Assembly: GCA_002344345.1 (NCBI GenBank) | Contig: DDTL01000071.1 | Coordinates: forward strand, 1 to 20,897 | DNA: 20,897 nucleotides | Reading direction: 5' to 3' | From: Saprospiraceae bacterium UBA2365 | GTDB taxonomy: Bacteria; Bacteroidota; Bacteroidia; Chitinophagales; Saprospiraceae | In this document: positions 1-8,282 of the stretch, piece by piece | How positions within the stretch are numbered: the first letter of the stretch is position 1 | Layout of the letters: each line of letters begins with the position of its first letter | The notes under the pieces: model-generated | Seen by the model: the letters and a program-made list of their open reading frames with translations, nothing else | Databases searched by the model: none | Told to the model about the DNA's origin: nothing | Position numbers and translations under genes: made by a program

Positions 1-78
1 ATATTTTGCGTTTTTATGTTTTCAATCATAATTATTCCATAACAACCAGATATATATAAATTATTAAATTATTTAATT

Positions 79-888
79 TCAGATTACAAAATCAAGGTAA
101 TCGTGGATTTTTTCATGGCTTTTGATTTTTATCTTGGATTCGTTAAAAACTGTGGAATTCTTTTCTATGCTTGTAACCAGCCAAACGTTACCACCGATCA
201 CTGAATTTTCTCCTATCACTGTTTGCCCACCCAGGATGGTGGCATTCGCATAGATGATCACACGGTTCTCAATCGTAGGATGCCTTTTGGTATCTTCGTT
301 TATTTTTCCCACACTGAGCGCTCCAAGTGTAACTCCCTGAAAGATTTTTACATCATCCCCTATGATACAGGTTTCTCCGATCACGATACCGGTTCCATGG
401 TCAATAGCCAACCTTCTGCCTATTTGAGCGCCCGGATGGATATCTATTCCTGTTTTGCCGTGAACATGTTCTGAAAAAATTCTTGCTACCGAATGCAAAC
501 CGAGATTCCAGCAAATGTGTGCTATCCTGTGAATAGCCAAAGCAAAAAACCCCGGGTAACAATTTAGAACATCCTGGACTGACTTCGCTGCAGGATCAAA
601 ATTATAAATGGCAACCGCATCCTCCATCGAAAACTGGTACATGTCCAACAACGCAGAAAAAAAATCTTTCCTGACAGTTGAATGATCGGCACTTCCATTG
701 ATCAGCAACATTTCAAATTCCTTTTCCAGCATGCCCATGGAATGGACGATGTCTTCTGTTTTGTAATGGAACAGAAATAAAGCTGCATAAAGATCTTCAA
801 TAAATCCGATCGCTCTTTTTTTCGATGGATAACTGATGCTCAGTTTTTCCCTTTCTTCCGATATTTTTGAAATCAAATTGGACATCAT
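79..888 (-). CDS. cysE: Serine O-acetyltransferase
   Basis: Transfers an acetyl group from acetyl-CoA to L-serine, giving O-acetylserine, the cytoplasmic precursor of cysteine. The 269-residue product has a helical N-terminal half (about 1-140) and then a left-handed beta-helix of hexapeptide repeats (about 147-245). The expected catalytic residues are in place: D149 in the GIDIHPGAQIG stretch, H164 in IDHGTGIVIGET, and H203 in KRHPTIENR. The C-terminal tail after residue 246 is charged and ends DYLDFVI. It lacks the Ile ending of some feedback-regulated complexes in obvious form, although the last residue is in fact Ile. Two tandem ATG codons (888 and 885) could start it; the first is used here. 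It lies downstream of mutS on the same strand, 491 bp away, so it is probably transcribed separately. The family call is very secure. Confidence 0.95.
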   Translation of the reverse strand: MMSNLISKISEEREKLSISYPSKKRAIGFIEDLYAALFLFHYKTEDIVHSMGMLEKEFEMLLINGSADHSTVRKDFFSALLDMYQFSMEDAVAIYNFDPAAKSVQDVLNCYPGFFALAIHRIAHICWNLGLHSVARIFSEHVHGKTGIDIHPGAQIGRRLAIDHGTGIVIGETCIIGDDVKIFQGVTLGALSVGKINEDTKRHPTIENRVIIYANATILGGQTVIGENSVIGGNVWLVTSIEKNSTVFNESKIKIKSHEKIHDYLDFVI

Positions 889-894
889 AATATG

Positions 895-923
895 CTCTTA
901 GGAGCGTTTTTAACTCCAAACGC
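895..923 (-). promoter_or_regulatory. Overlapping small inverted repeats just upstream of cysE
   Basis: Within 40 bp upstream of the cysE start lie gctc/gagc (895-898 with 902-905), ggag/ctcc (901-904 with 914-917) and gcgttt/aaacgc (904-909 with 918-923). They share bases, so they cannot all form at once. This could be a leader structure or an operator. No TAnnTTTG box was found next to it. The stems are short (4-6 bp), and chance is a real possibility. Confidence 0.2.
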
Positions 924-1112
924 ATTACTATAATGCAAAAAAGAGAAATTTGTTCAGTCAATATCAGTTTATTACGCTTTCAAAGCCTGAAATAGTCGCC
1001 ATTTTGAAAAAGATGTTTGGTACAATATTATGTTATCCGCAATGGCTTAACTGATATTCAGGGAATCTCAATTATCATCAACCTGGACAGAAAGAGAAGA
1101 ATGATTTATAAA

Positions 1113-1224
1113 CCCATACAGGCAGGCCCCGATACGGGCAGGCCCCGATACGGGTAAGCCCCGATACGGGTAAGCCCCGATACGGGCAAGCCCCGATACG
1201 GGCAGGCCCCGATACGGGCAGGCA
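1113..1224. repeat. Tandem array of a 16-bp GC-rich unit
   Basis: Six copies of the core ccccgatacggg start at 1127, 1143, 1159, 1175, 1191 and 1207, exactly 16 bp apart. They are separated by four-base linkers cagg, taag, taag, caag, cagg and cagg, and a degenerate partial copy lies at 1113-1126. Each core is a small palindrome (cccg-ata-cggg), so each unit can form a hairpin on either strand. The array sits in the 491-bp gap 889-1379 between mutS and cysE and is much more GC-rich than its surroundings. The open frames crossing it are just translations of the repeat. Apart from the leader repeats near cysE and the 8-bp repeat beside mutS, I see nothing else in this gap. Confidence 0.9.
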
Positions 1225-1352
1225 AAGAACGCTGATGAACGATTTCAGATCTGGTATTTTTATTCTAAAATTTAATTTCATTAATCCTTGTTTACCCGCA
1301 TGGGTTCGATATTTTGGCAGTTTTGTCAATTAAAAAAGTTTTATAAATGCTG

Positions 1353-1379
1353 CAAATTTCCAAATTTCCAAATTTTCAA
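1353..1379. repeat. 8-bp repeat CAAATTTC next to the mutS stop
   Basis: Units caaatttc (1353-1360), caaatttc (1361-1368) and caaatttt (1369-1376) run up to the mutS stop codon. The same 8-bp unit appears at 10595-10650, where it runs into the end of a glycosyltransferase gene. It therefore looks like a dispersed short repeat attached to gene 3' ends. Confidence 0.6.
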
Positions 1380-4028
1380 CTATTCCCCATCTTTATCCAT
1401 CAGCTTTTTCAGCTCATTGAGTTTGAGCATACATTCGATCGGTGTCATGGAATTCAGATCCAATTCCTGAATTTTTTGTTTTAATTCGCCTACCAAAGGA
1501 TCGACTGTTTCAAAAATGCTCAGCTGATAGGGCGCAGGCATTTGTTTAAGTTTTTTCTGTGGACTTTGTTTTTCAGATCTTTCGTCGTCAATAATTTTTT
1601 TCTCCAGTTGGTGCAGGATTTCCTCCGACCTTTCGATCAAAGCTCTGGGCATGCCGGCCATTTTCGCTACATGTATTCCAAAACTGTGTTTGCTTCCACC
1701 TGCGATCAGCTTGCGCAGAAAAATTACTTTGTGACCAACTTCTCGGGTAGATACATTGAAATTTTTTATACGCTCAAACTTATGTTCCAATTCATTCAGT
1801 TCATGATAGTGTGTTGCAAACAGGGTTTTTGGCTGTGCGTATGGGTTGCCGTGGAGATATTCTGCCAATGACCATGCGATGGAAATACCATCATAGGTGC
1901 TTGTGCCCCGACCTATCTCATCCAGAAGGATCAGACTTCTGGATGAAATATTATTAAGAATATTGGCGGTCTCATTCATTTCAACCATGAAGGTAGATTC
2001 GCCGCTGGAAATATTATCAGATGCACCCACACGGGTGAATAGTTTATCTATAAAACCTATATCTGCTGAAGTTGCGGGGATAAAAGATCCGATTTGCGCC
2101 ATCAGGCAAATCAATGCAGTCTGGCGTAAAATAGCAGATTTTCCGGACATATTCGGTCCTGTGATCATCATGATCTGGACATCGTCATTGCTCAGATAAA
2201 TATCGTTTGGAACGTATTGTTCACCTAATGGCATCTGATTTTCGATGACCGGATGTCGACCCTGTTTGATGTCAATGATCAGACTTTCATTGACATTGGG
2301 TTTGCAATAACCATTCTTTTTAGCTGCCAGGGCAAATGAGATGATGACATCCGTTTTAGCAAGGATCTGTGCATTTCTTTGTATAGGGATCACATAATCC
2401 ATGATTTTATCCACGAGTTCGCTGAAAATCTGTTCTTCATGTTCGAGGATTTTTTCTTCAGCGTTTAGTATTTTGGTTTCCAGCTCTTTCAGGGCCGGCG
2501 TGATATACCTTTCTGCGTTGGAAAGGGTTTGCTTGCGTATCCAGTCGGATGGAATCGGATTTTTATCCTTATATTTATTGGTCACTTCGAGATAATAGCC
2601 AAAAACATTGTTGAAGCCTATTTTAAGCCTTTCAATCCCTGTTTTTTCCGCTTCCTCATTCTGAATGTTGATCAGCAGCTCTTTTGAATGAGAAATGATG
2701 TATCTGAGATCGTCCAATTCTGTGTTAACTCCTTTTTTGACAACATGTCCTTTGCTCAATTGATTGGGAGCATCCTCACTGATGGTTGACTGGATTTTTT
2801 CCCTGATTTCTGTACACAAATCGATTTGTTTGCCTAATGAGAGCAGTTCTTCATGATCCATTTGCTCCAGAACTTCCCGGATATGTTGGATGGCTGTCAG
2901 CCCTTTGCCAAGCATCAGGATTTCGCGCGGATTTACTTTGCCAAGTGAAACCTTGGATATCAGTCTTTCCAGATCACCGATCTTTTTTAGTTGAAGTATG
3001 ATCTCTTCCGCATCAAAAATATGCTGTGTAAAATATTCCACCATATTAGACCGCCGGCTGATCGCTTCGGGGCTGACCAGTGGCATCAGTACCCATTTTT
3101 TAAGCAATCGCGAACCCATGGGTGAGGTGGTTTTATCGATCACATCGATGAGAGGGATCCCTGAATTGTGTTGCGGTTCGATCAATTCCAGATTTCTGAT
3201 CGTAAATCTGTCGAGCCAAAGGTATTTTTCATTATGTATCCTGCTGATACTGCTGATGTGTTTGGTCTGTTTGTTTTCCAAACTCTCAAGATAATACAAT
3301 ATGGCTCCTGCGGCAGTTTGAGCGGCTTCCATTTCATCGATACCAAAACCTTTAAGGGAGCTAACTTCAAAATGACTGAGCAGTTTTTCCCGGGTAAAAT
3401 CGGTAGTATAGACCCATTCTTCCAGCGTAAATTTGTAAAAATCCTTGCCAAAAGTTTTTTCAAATTGATTGGAAAAGCTTCTGGAGAGAACAACTTCTGA
3501 AGGTTTAAAGCTTTGGATCAGTTTTTCTATCTGAAGGATGTTTCCTTCACCGGTCAAAAATTCACCGGTGGAAATATCCAGAAATGCAATCCCGTGGTTA
3601 CCTTTGGATTGGAAGTGTATCGAAGCCAGATAGTTGTTTTGACGGTGATCCAGCATTTGATCACCGGTCTTTAAACCAGGCGTCACTACTTCTGTCACAC
3701 CTCTTTTGACTATTTTTTTCTCTTTGGACGGTTTTTCAAGCTGTTCACAAACTGCCACCCTATACCCGGCTTGTACCAGTTTAGGTAAATAGAGGTCCAT
3801 CGAATGGTAGGGAAATCCTGCAAGTTCGACGTCGTTTCCGCCATTGTTGCGGGATGTCAGGATGATGCCCAGAGCTTTGGCGGTTTTGATTGCATCTTCC
3901 CCAAAAGTTTCATAGAAATCTCCCACGCGGAAAAGTAAAATGGCATCCGGGTGTTTGGCTTTCACCTGGTGATATTGCTTCATCAGGGGAGTCAGGTTGT
4001 TTCCGGTATTTGACTCTTTTACACTCAA
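1380..4028 (-). CDS. mutS: DNA mismatch repair protein MutS
   Basis: Recognises base mismatches and small loops in DNA and, with MutL, starts mismatch repair. The 882-residue length is typical of MutS1. The N-terminal mismatch-binding domain has the Phe-x-Glu motif in GDFYETF (F38, E40). Connector, core and clamp domains follow, with clamp sequence around 440-530. The C-terminal ABC ATPase has Walker A GPNMSGKS (624-631), the signature region SSGESTFMVEM (about 674-684), Walker B with D703-E704 in LLDEIGRGTS, and the switch histidine in FATHYHEL (about 738-745). The start used is TTG at 4028: an in-frame stop lies just upstream, no upstream ATG exists, and the conserved TPLMKQY segment needs residues before the first ATG (3983). 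A TAnnTTTG box lies 13 nt upstream of this TTG. The family call is certain; the start is likely. Confidence 0.97.
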   Translation of the reverse strand: MSVKESNTGNNLTPLMKQYHQVKAKHPDAILLFRVGDFYETFGEDAIKTAKALGIILTSRNNGGNDVELAGFPYHSMDLYLPKLVQAGYRVAVCEQLEKPSKEKKIVKRGVTEVVTPGLKTGDQMLDHRQNNYLASIHFQSKGNHGIAFLDISTGEFLTGEGNILQIEKLIQSFKPSEVVLSRSFSNQFEKTFGKDFYKFTLEEWVYTTDFTREKLLSHFEVSSLKGFGIDEMEAAQTAAGAILYYLESLENKQTKHISSISRIHNEKYLWLDRFTIRNLELIEPQHNSGIPLIDVIDKTTSPMGSRLLKKWVLMPLVSPEAISRRSNMVEYFTQHIFDAEEIILQLKKIGDLERLISKVSLGKVNPREILMLGKGLTAIQHIREVLEQMDHEELLSLGKQIDLCTEIREKIQSTISEDAPNQLSKGHVVKKGVNTELDDLRYIISHSKELLINIQNEEAEKTGIERLKIGFNNVFGYYLEVTNKYKDKNPIPSDWIRKQTLSNAERYITPALKELETKILNAEEKILEHEEQIFSELVDKIMDYVIPIQRNAQILAKTDVIISFALAAKKNGYCKPNVNESLIIDIKQGRHPVIENQMPLGEQYVPNDIYLSNDDVQIMMITGPNMSGKSAILRQTALICLMAQIGSFIPATSADIGFIDKLFTRVGASDNISSGESTFMVEMNETANILNNISSRSLILLDEIGRGTSTYDGISIAWSLAEYLHGNPYAQPKTLFATHYHELNELEHKFERIKNFNVSTREVGHKVIFLRKLIAGGSKHSFGIHVAKMAGMPRALIERSEEILHQLEKKIIDDERSEKQSPQKKLKQMPAPYQLSIFETVDPLVGELKQKIQELDLNSMTPIECMLKLNELKKLMDKDGE

Positions 4029-4041
4029 AATAATTTTTCTG

Positions 4042-4049
4042 CAAATATA
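4042..4049 (-). promoter_or_regulatory. Probable -7 promoter box of mutS (TATATTTG)
   Basis: The minus strand reads TATATTTG, a perfect match to the Bacteroidota -7 consensus TAnnTTTG, 13 nt before the TTG start of mutS. I see no good -33 TTTG at the usual spacing. If it is used, transcription would start about 5-8 nt before the TTG. Confidence 0.5.
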
Positions 4050-4225
4050 TTATTGTATAGGGGAAATTTATATAATTAAAAATCATATTTGAGTCAGGAA
4101 GTCGCCAAATCTGTGAAATTGACCTGTATTCTGTTGGTTGAATACCATATGATCTTCATTGACAAAGTCTGAAAAAATATCCTTTCTGAAAAAAACGCTG
4201 CCAGCAGTTGAGTCAAATGAATTGA

Positions 4226-5047
4226 CTATATATCAAATAAATTTTTCGTAAAAACCTTATAATGCCCTGCAGCCTTCGGATTTAAAAAGATGATCCCAAA
4301 TTTGTACAAATTGATACTGGCTTTGACCTTTGGGTGTTTGATGATCTCTTTCCATGCCCTGTACATTTCTTTAGACCAATAGATATCATCCATGACGATA
4401 ACTGAATGATCTGAAGATTTATTTACCAGCCAATCGAAGTATTTTTTGGTTGCTTCGAAAGTATGGTTGCCATCTATAAATGAAAAATCTACATGCGGCA
4501 ACTTTTTTAGTATTTCAGGGAGTGTTGTGTCAAAATTGCCTTCTGAAATTTCAATATTATTTAAATTCAAAGAGTTGAATACAACCCTTGCGTATTGGGT
4601 CAATACATGTGACCCTTCAAAAGTATAGACGGTACTTCCATGATTGAGCGAAGCCAGATAAGATGTGCTGATCCCAAGTGAAGTTCCCAGTTCAATGATG
4701 GTTTTCGCTCCTGTTTCCCTGCCCAAACGAAATAAAATTTTGCATTGCCAGGGCTTGGAAAGTGATTGTTCAGCAATGTCTTTTACCTGAACTTCTTTTG
4801 GATTTTTATTAAAGCTTCCAGCGCCAAATTGCTCCAACTCAATCAATTCCGGATTCCCTCTCAACAGGTTTCTCACCTGTTCTATCTTGATATAATTGCC
4901 TGGTTTCAGATCCATTTTTAATATAGATCCAAGCATTTTTTTTATAAATACATTTCGGCTTTTTCCCTGACTTAATGATTTAATAAAAAAATTAAGGAAG
5001 GATGTTATTCGCCAAAAAAAATTATTTCGTTTGAACACAAAAAACAT
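4226..5047 (-). CDS. Class I SAM-dependent methyltransferase
   Basis: A 273-residue protein with a Rossmann-type SAM-binding core of the Methyltransf_24 / O-methyltransferase type. Motif I is IIELGTSLGIST (117-128), with the acidic E119 and the glycine loop. An acidic strand end, YTFEGS (141-146), probably contacts the SAM ribose. FIDGNHTFEAT (190-200) and VMDDIYWS (218-225) match the carboxylate-rich strands that bind a metal in catechol- and caffeoyl-CoA-type O-methyltransferases. The first 40 residues are basic and hydrophobic, without a clear signal peptide. The substrate cannot be told from sequence. It stands alone on the minus strand, 197 bp upstream of mutS. Its probable promoter box is about 150 bp upstream (5199-5206). 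The fold call is secure; the function is open. Confidence 0.85.
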   Translation of the reverse strand: MFFVFKRNNFFWRITSFLNFFIKSLSQGKSRNVFIKKMLGSILKMDLKPGNYIKIEQVRNLLRGNPELIELEQFGAGSFNKNPKEVQVKDIAEQSLSKPWQCKILFRLGRETGAKTIIELGTSLGISTSYLASLNHGSTVYTFEGSHVLTQYARVVFNSLNLNNIEISEGNFDTTLPEILKKLPHVDFSFIDGNHTFEATKKYFDWLVNKSSDHSVIVMDDIYWSKEMYRAWKEIIKHPKVKASINLYKFGIIFLNPKAAGHYKVFTKNLFDI

Positions 5048-5198
5048 ATTTTCTAGTTTTTTACGATGGTTGTGTCCGCAACACCCGTAAAGTGGATAAA
5101 GATTGCCCGTGTTTTAAACAAAACACCATGGCAAAATGATTATTATAGATAATATGGCTAACCTTTATGGTATAAAGGGTTTTAATCGGATTGTGATG

Positions 5199-5206
5199 CA
5201 AAGATA
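5199..5206 (-). promoter_or_regulatory. Probable -7 promoter box for the methyltransferase (TATCTTTG)
   Basis: The minus strand reads TATCTTTG, a perfect TAnnTTTG. It is 152 nt upstream of the methyltransferase start, which gives a leader of roughly 145 nt. No clear -33 element was seen. Confidence 0.4.
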
Positions 5207-5306
5207 TGAAATTTTTCTTAATTTAAAAGAATAACCCTTTATTACCGGCTTTGTTCTTTAAACTTTAACTTTTTGATAAAGCATGTGTGCATTTGGTCAG
5301 GAGTTT

Positions 5307-5314
5307 TATCTTTG
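5307..5314 (+). promoter_or_regulatory. Possible -7 promoter box for the E1 dehydrogenase (TATCTTTG)
   Basis: The plus strand reads TATCTTTG, a perfect TAnnTTTG, 413 nt upstream of the first E1 start codon. It diverges from the box at 5199-5206. The MITE-like element lies between this box and the gene, so any transcript from here would carry the element in its leader. Confidence 0.35.
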
Positions 5315-5458
5315 AACTAAATTTGATGTCGAGATAGTTGAAAACAATGTAGATAGTTGTAGTAATTGGCTTTTATTGAATGGGTTATAACTATTTTTGT
5401 TTTGGAAAAACAACTCATGCAAGTAATGATTTTGATGGGTTTTTTTAATACTAAAAAT

Positions 5459-5662
5459 CACTACTGACCGACAAAAAATACAAGATTTCTCGCTCCGCTC
5501 GAAATGACAAGGCTTTCAGGGGGTTTAGCGGAGTAGGGGGTAGGCGGCAGCATTGCCGCCGCCTACCCCCTACTCAAACAACTAACTGTCTGTCATTCCG
5601 AACGAAGTGAGGAATCTCGAACACATAATTGTACACTTTAAAAATTATGTCGGTCAGTAGTG
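5459..5662. mobile_element. MITE-like non-autonomous element with TIRs and 9-bp target duplication
   Basis: The 204-bp element begins cactactgaccgaca (5459-5473) and ends tgtcggtcagtagtg (5648-5662), a perfect 15-bp terminal inverted repeat. It is flanked by the direct repeat actaaaaat at 5450-5458 and 5663-5671, as expected for a 9-bp target site duplication. Inside the TIRs lies a second, imperfect inverted pair: 5484-5509 against 5591-5616, matching at 21 of 26 positions, with all five differences being transitions. At the centre is a GC-rich palindrome (5531-5575). No transposase fits inside, so it would depend on a transposase elsewhere. The inner pair resembles short sequences I recall as highly repeated in Bacteroidota genomes. 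The parent IS family cannot be named from these ends alone. The rest of the 680-bp gap 5048-5727 holds only the two promoter boxes. Confidence 0.8.
5531..5575. repeat. GC-rich 18-bp palindrome inside the MITE
   Basis: Arms gagtagggggtaggcggc (5531-5548) and gccgcctaccccctactc (5558-5575) are perfect reverse complements around a 9-nt loop. A second pairing register (5543-5549 with 5554-5560) is also possible. The base composition contrasts sharply with the AT-rich flanks. As RNA this would be a very stable stem without a following T-run, so it is not a standard terminator. Confidence 0.85.
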
Positions 5663-5727
5663 ACTAAAAATTTTAGGTTGAATTAAAATTAAGCAATTGA
5701 TTTTGTTGCCATTTATTAAAAGGATGA

Positions 5728-8187
5728 ATGTCCGGAAGTCCAAATCACTGTATTTTTGTTAACAATTATAAATACCAAAAACAAAATTTTGTTCGTATGC
5801 TTGATTTTTATGAGGTGACCGGCATTTTGCCATCGGAACAACAGGAAGAAAAATACAGGACTGAAGTTCTGAAAGATTTGTGGGTTTGCCTGGTCAGCCG
5901 GGAAGCAAGTATTGCCGGTAGAAAAGAAGTGTTGAATGGCAAAGCCAAGTTCGGAATTCTGGGTGATGGAAAGGAATTGCCACAGGTTGCTCTGGCAAGG
6001 GCTTTCAGGAAAGGTGACTTCAGGTCAGGCTATTATCGGGATCAGACATTGGTTTTTGCATTGGGTATGGGTGATCTGGAAGACTTTTTTGGACAATTAT
6101 ATGCAGATACCCAAAATGATCCATTCTCAAAAGGACGGCAAATGAATAACCATTTTGCAACAGCGCTCATTGATGAACGAGGCGAGTGGTTAAGACATAC
6201 GGAAAGAAATAATTGTTCAGCGGATATTTCCCCTACAGCTGGTCAAATGTCGAGAGGTCTGGGTCTTGCCCTTGCTTCCAAGCAATACCGGATTCATGGT
6301 GAATTGGATCTGGAAAGGAAGTTTTCAGTTCAGGGTAATGAAGTCATTTTTTGTACGATAGGTGATGCGAGCACTTCTGAAGGTGTTTTTTGGGAAAGCC
6401 TCAATGCAGCTGCTGTAGCCAGAGTGCCAATGGCTGTTTCAATCTGGGATGACGGCTATGGTATCTCGGTTCCCAAAGACCTGCAAACTGTCAAAGCCAA
6501 CATTTCCAAAGCGTTGAGCGGATTTGAAAAACAAGAAGAAGGAAACGGGATCATGATCTATGAAGTGTTGGGAAATGATTATCCTGCCTTAGTGGCCACC
6601 TATGATGCCGCCATTGCTCATACCCGGAAAAATCACGTTCCTTGCCTGATCCATGTAAATGAATTGACGCAACCGTTGGGCCATTCGACTTCCGGTTCTC
6701 ATGAACGTTATAAATCAGAAGACAGACTGTTATACGAAAAGGAAGCTGACGGAATTGAACATTTTATTCAGTGGATCATTACCACAGGCATCTGTGATGA
6801 AACTACCATTGATGATCTTCGACAGAAAGCGCGTGTTTATACCCTTGAAAAAAAACAGGCTGCATGGGAAAAGGTAAAAAAACAATCTTCTGCCTGGAAG
6901 CAAAAACTTACAGCAATTGTCAGTTCATTTCCGAAAAATCAGACTGAATTGGTCGCATCTTATCTGAAAGAATTTGAAACGGCCCTGAATCCGGGGCTTG
7001 CAACTATGATGAAATATGCTTTCAGAATGGATTGGGCTTTGAAAAATAAGGGTTTTGTATCAGCTGAATTATCCGATTTTATGAAGATGATCAAATCTGA
7101 GAGTGAATCGCGATACCATACACATTTATACAGTAGTTCTAAAAAAAGTGCCCTGAATGTCGAAATGATTCCTGCGGTGTATTCCCCCGATGCTCCGGTA
7201 TTGAGCGGGCATGAGATCATCAACAGGTTTTTTGACAAAAAATTCGAGCAGATGCCAGCTCTGATGGCATTTGGCGAAGATGTCGGAAAAATTGGCGGTG
7301 TGAATCAGGGCTTTGCGGGATTACAGGAAAAATATGGTGATGACCGGATTTTCGATGCCGGGATCAGGGAATGGACCATCATGGGTGAAGCAATTGGGTT
7401 GGCCATGAGAGGATTCAGACCCATTGCCGAAATACAATATCTTGATTACCTGATCTATGGTATTTCTCCTTTGTCGGATGACCTTGCGACGCTCAGGTAT
7501 CGTTCAGGTGGACAGCAAATGGCACCGGTGATCATTCGCACCAGGGGACATCGGCTGGAAGGGATCTGGCACGCCGGCTCACCAATGGGGATGTTGCTCA
7601 ACTCGTTGAGGGGCATGTACATTGCTGTTCCGCGCAATATGACGCAGGCGGCGGGATTCTACAATACCCTGCTCAAATCGGATGATCCGGGTATCATCAT
7701 TGAGAGCCTGAATGGGTACAGATTAAAGGAAAAATTGCCCGATAATCTGGTGCATTTTACTTTGGAATTGGGTGTGCCGGAAATATTGCTGGAAGGTGAA
7801 GATCTGACTCTTGTTTCTTATGGCTCCGTACTCAGAGAAGCTTTTCACGCCATCGAGCTATTGAAACAAAAAAATATCTCTGTAGAATTAATAGATGTTC
7901 AGACCTTACTGCCATTTGACAGGCATCAACTGATACTGGAATCTCTCAGGAAAACCAATAAACTTGTAATTCTGGATGAAGATATACCAGGAGGTGCTTC
8001 AGCTTATATGTTCAATCAAATATTGGAAGTTCAGGATGGCTGGCATCACCTCGATATGAAGCCGCTGACGATCACTGCGAAAGAACATAGGACACCTTAT
8101 GGAACAGATGGAGATTATTTTACCAAACCGAACGCGGAATCCATCGCAGGGGAAATTCTGGATTTTATGAATAGATACCGTGCCTGA
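5728..8187 (+). CDS. 2-oxoacid dehydrogenase E1, fused alpha and beta subunits (TPP-dependent)
   Basis: Decarboxylates a 2-oxoacid with thiamine diphosphate and passes the acyl group to the lipoyl domain of an E2. The 819-residue chain holds the alpha part (about 50-400) and the beta part (about 495-815). Alpha features are the TPP motif start GDASTSEG (212-219), with WDDGYGISVP (240-249) where many E1s have Asn-Asn, and GHSTSGSHERYK (318-329), which matches the active-site loop HST of branched-chain E1. Beta features are FGEDVGKIGGVNQGF (about 515) and IREWTIMGEAIGLAM. The likely substrates are branched-chain 2-oxoacids, but pyruvate cannot be excluded. The first 23 residues look unlike the family, and the ATG at 5797 (Met24, MLDFYEVTG) is a serious alternative; AAAGG lies 4 nt before the ATG at 5728. 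No E2 or E3 gene is adjacent. Confidence 0.92.
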   Translation: MSGSPNHCIFVNNYKYQKQNFVRMLDFYEVTGILPSEQQEEKYRTEVLKDLWVCLVSREASIAGRKEVLNGKAKFGILGDGKELPQVALARAFRKGDFRSGYYRDQTLVFALGMGDLEDFFGQLYADTQNDPFSKGRQMNNHFATALIDERGEWLRHTERNNCSADISPTAGQMSRGLGLALASKQYRIHGELDLERKFSVQGNEVIFCTIGDASTSEGVFWESLNAAAVARVPMAVSIWDDGYGISVPKDLQTVKANISKALSGFEKQEEGNGIMIYEVLGNDYPALVATYDAAIAHTRKNHVPCLIHVNELTQPLGHSTSGSHERYKSEDRLLYEKEADGIEHFIQWIITTGICDETTIDDLRQKARVYTLEKKQAAWEKVKKQSSAWKQKLTAIVSSFPKNQTELVASYLKEFETALNPGLATMMKYAFRMDWALKNKGFVSAELSDFMKMIKSESESRYHTHLYSSSKKSALNVEMIPAVYSPDAPVLSGHEIINRFFDKKFEQMPALMAFGEDVGKIGGVNQGFAGLQEKYGDDRIFDAGIREWTIMGEAIGLAMRGFRPIAEIQYLDYLIYGISPLSDDLATLRYRSGGQQMAPVIIRTRGHRLEGIWHAGSPMGMLLNSLRGMYIAVPRNMTQAAGFYNTLLKSDDPGIIIESLNGYRLKEKLPDNLVHFTLELGVPEILLEGEDLTLVSYGSVLREAFHAIELLKQKNISVELIDVQTLLPFDRHQLILESLRKTNKLVILDEDIPGGASAYMFNQILEVQDGWHHLDMKPLTITAKEHRTPYGTDGDYFTKPNAESIAGEILDFMNRYRA

Positions 8188-8282
8188 GGGAATACTTGAA
8201 GTGAGTATATTTAAAGCATTGTTAAACAATATAATATATCTATTTTTCTTAATGGGATAATAAGGATGAGAAACAACTGGCA

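Noticed and set aside
1078..1329. Open frame with repeated RIGACPYRGLPV-type peptide
   Set aside because: It is only the translation of the 16-bp GC-rich repeat. The peptide periodicity follows the DNA period.
3168..3500. Overlapping open frames within mutS, and similar ones within the E1 gene and menD
   Set aside because: They are shadows in other frames of well-supported conserved genes.
5531..5575. Rho-independent terminator in the MITE palindrome
   Set aside because: The stem is very stable, but neither side is followed by a T-run.
8188..8282. Cobalamin riboswitch before the adenosyltransferase gene
   Set aside because: The 95-bp gap is too short for the known cobalamin riboswitch, and no B12-box-like core was seen.
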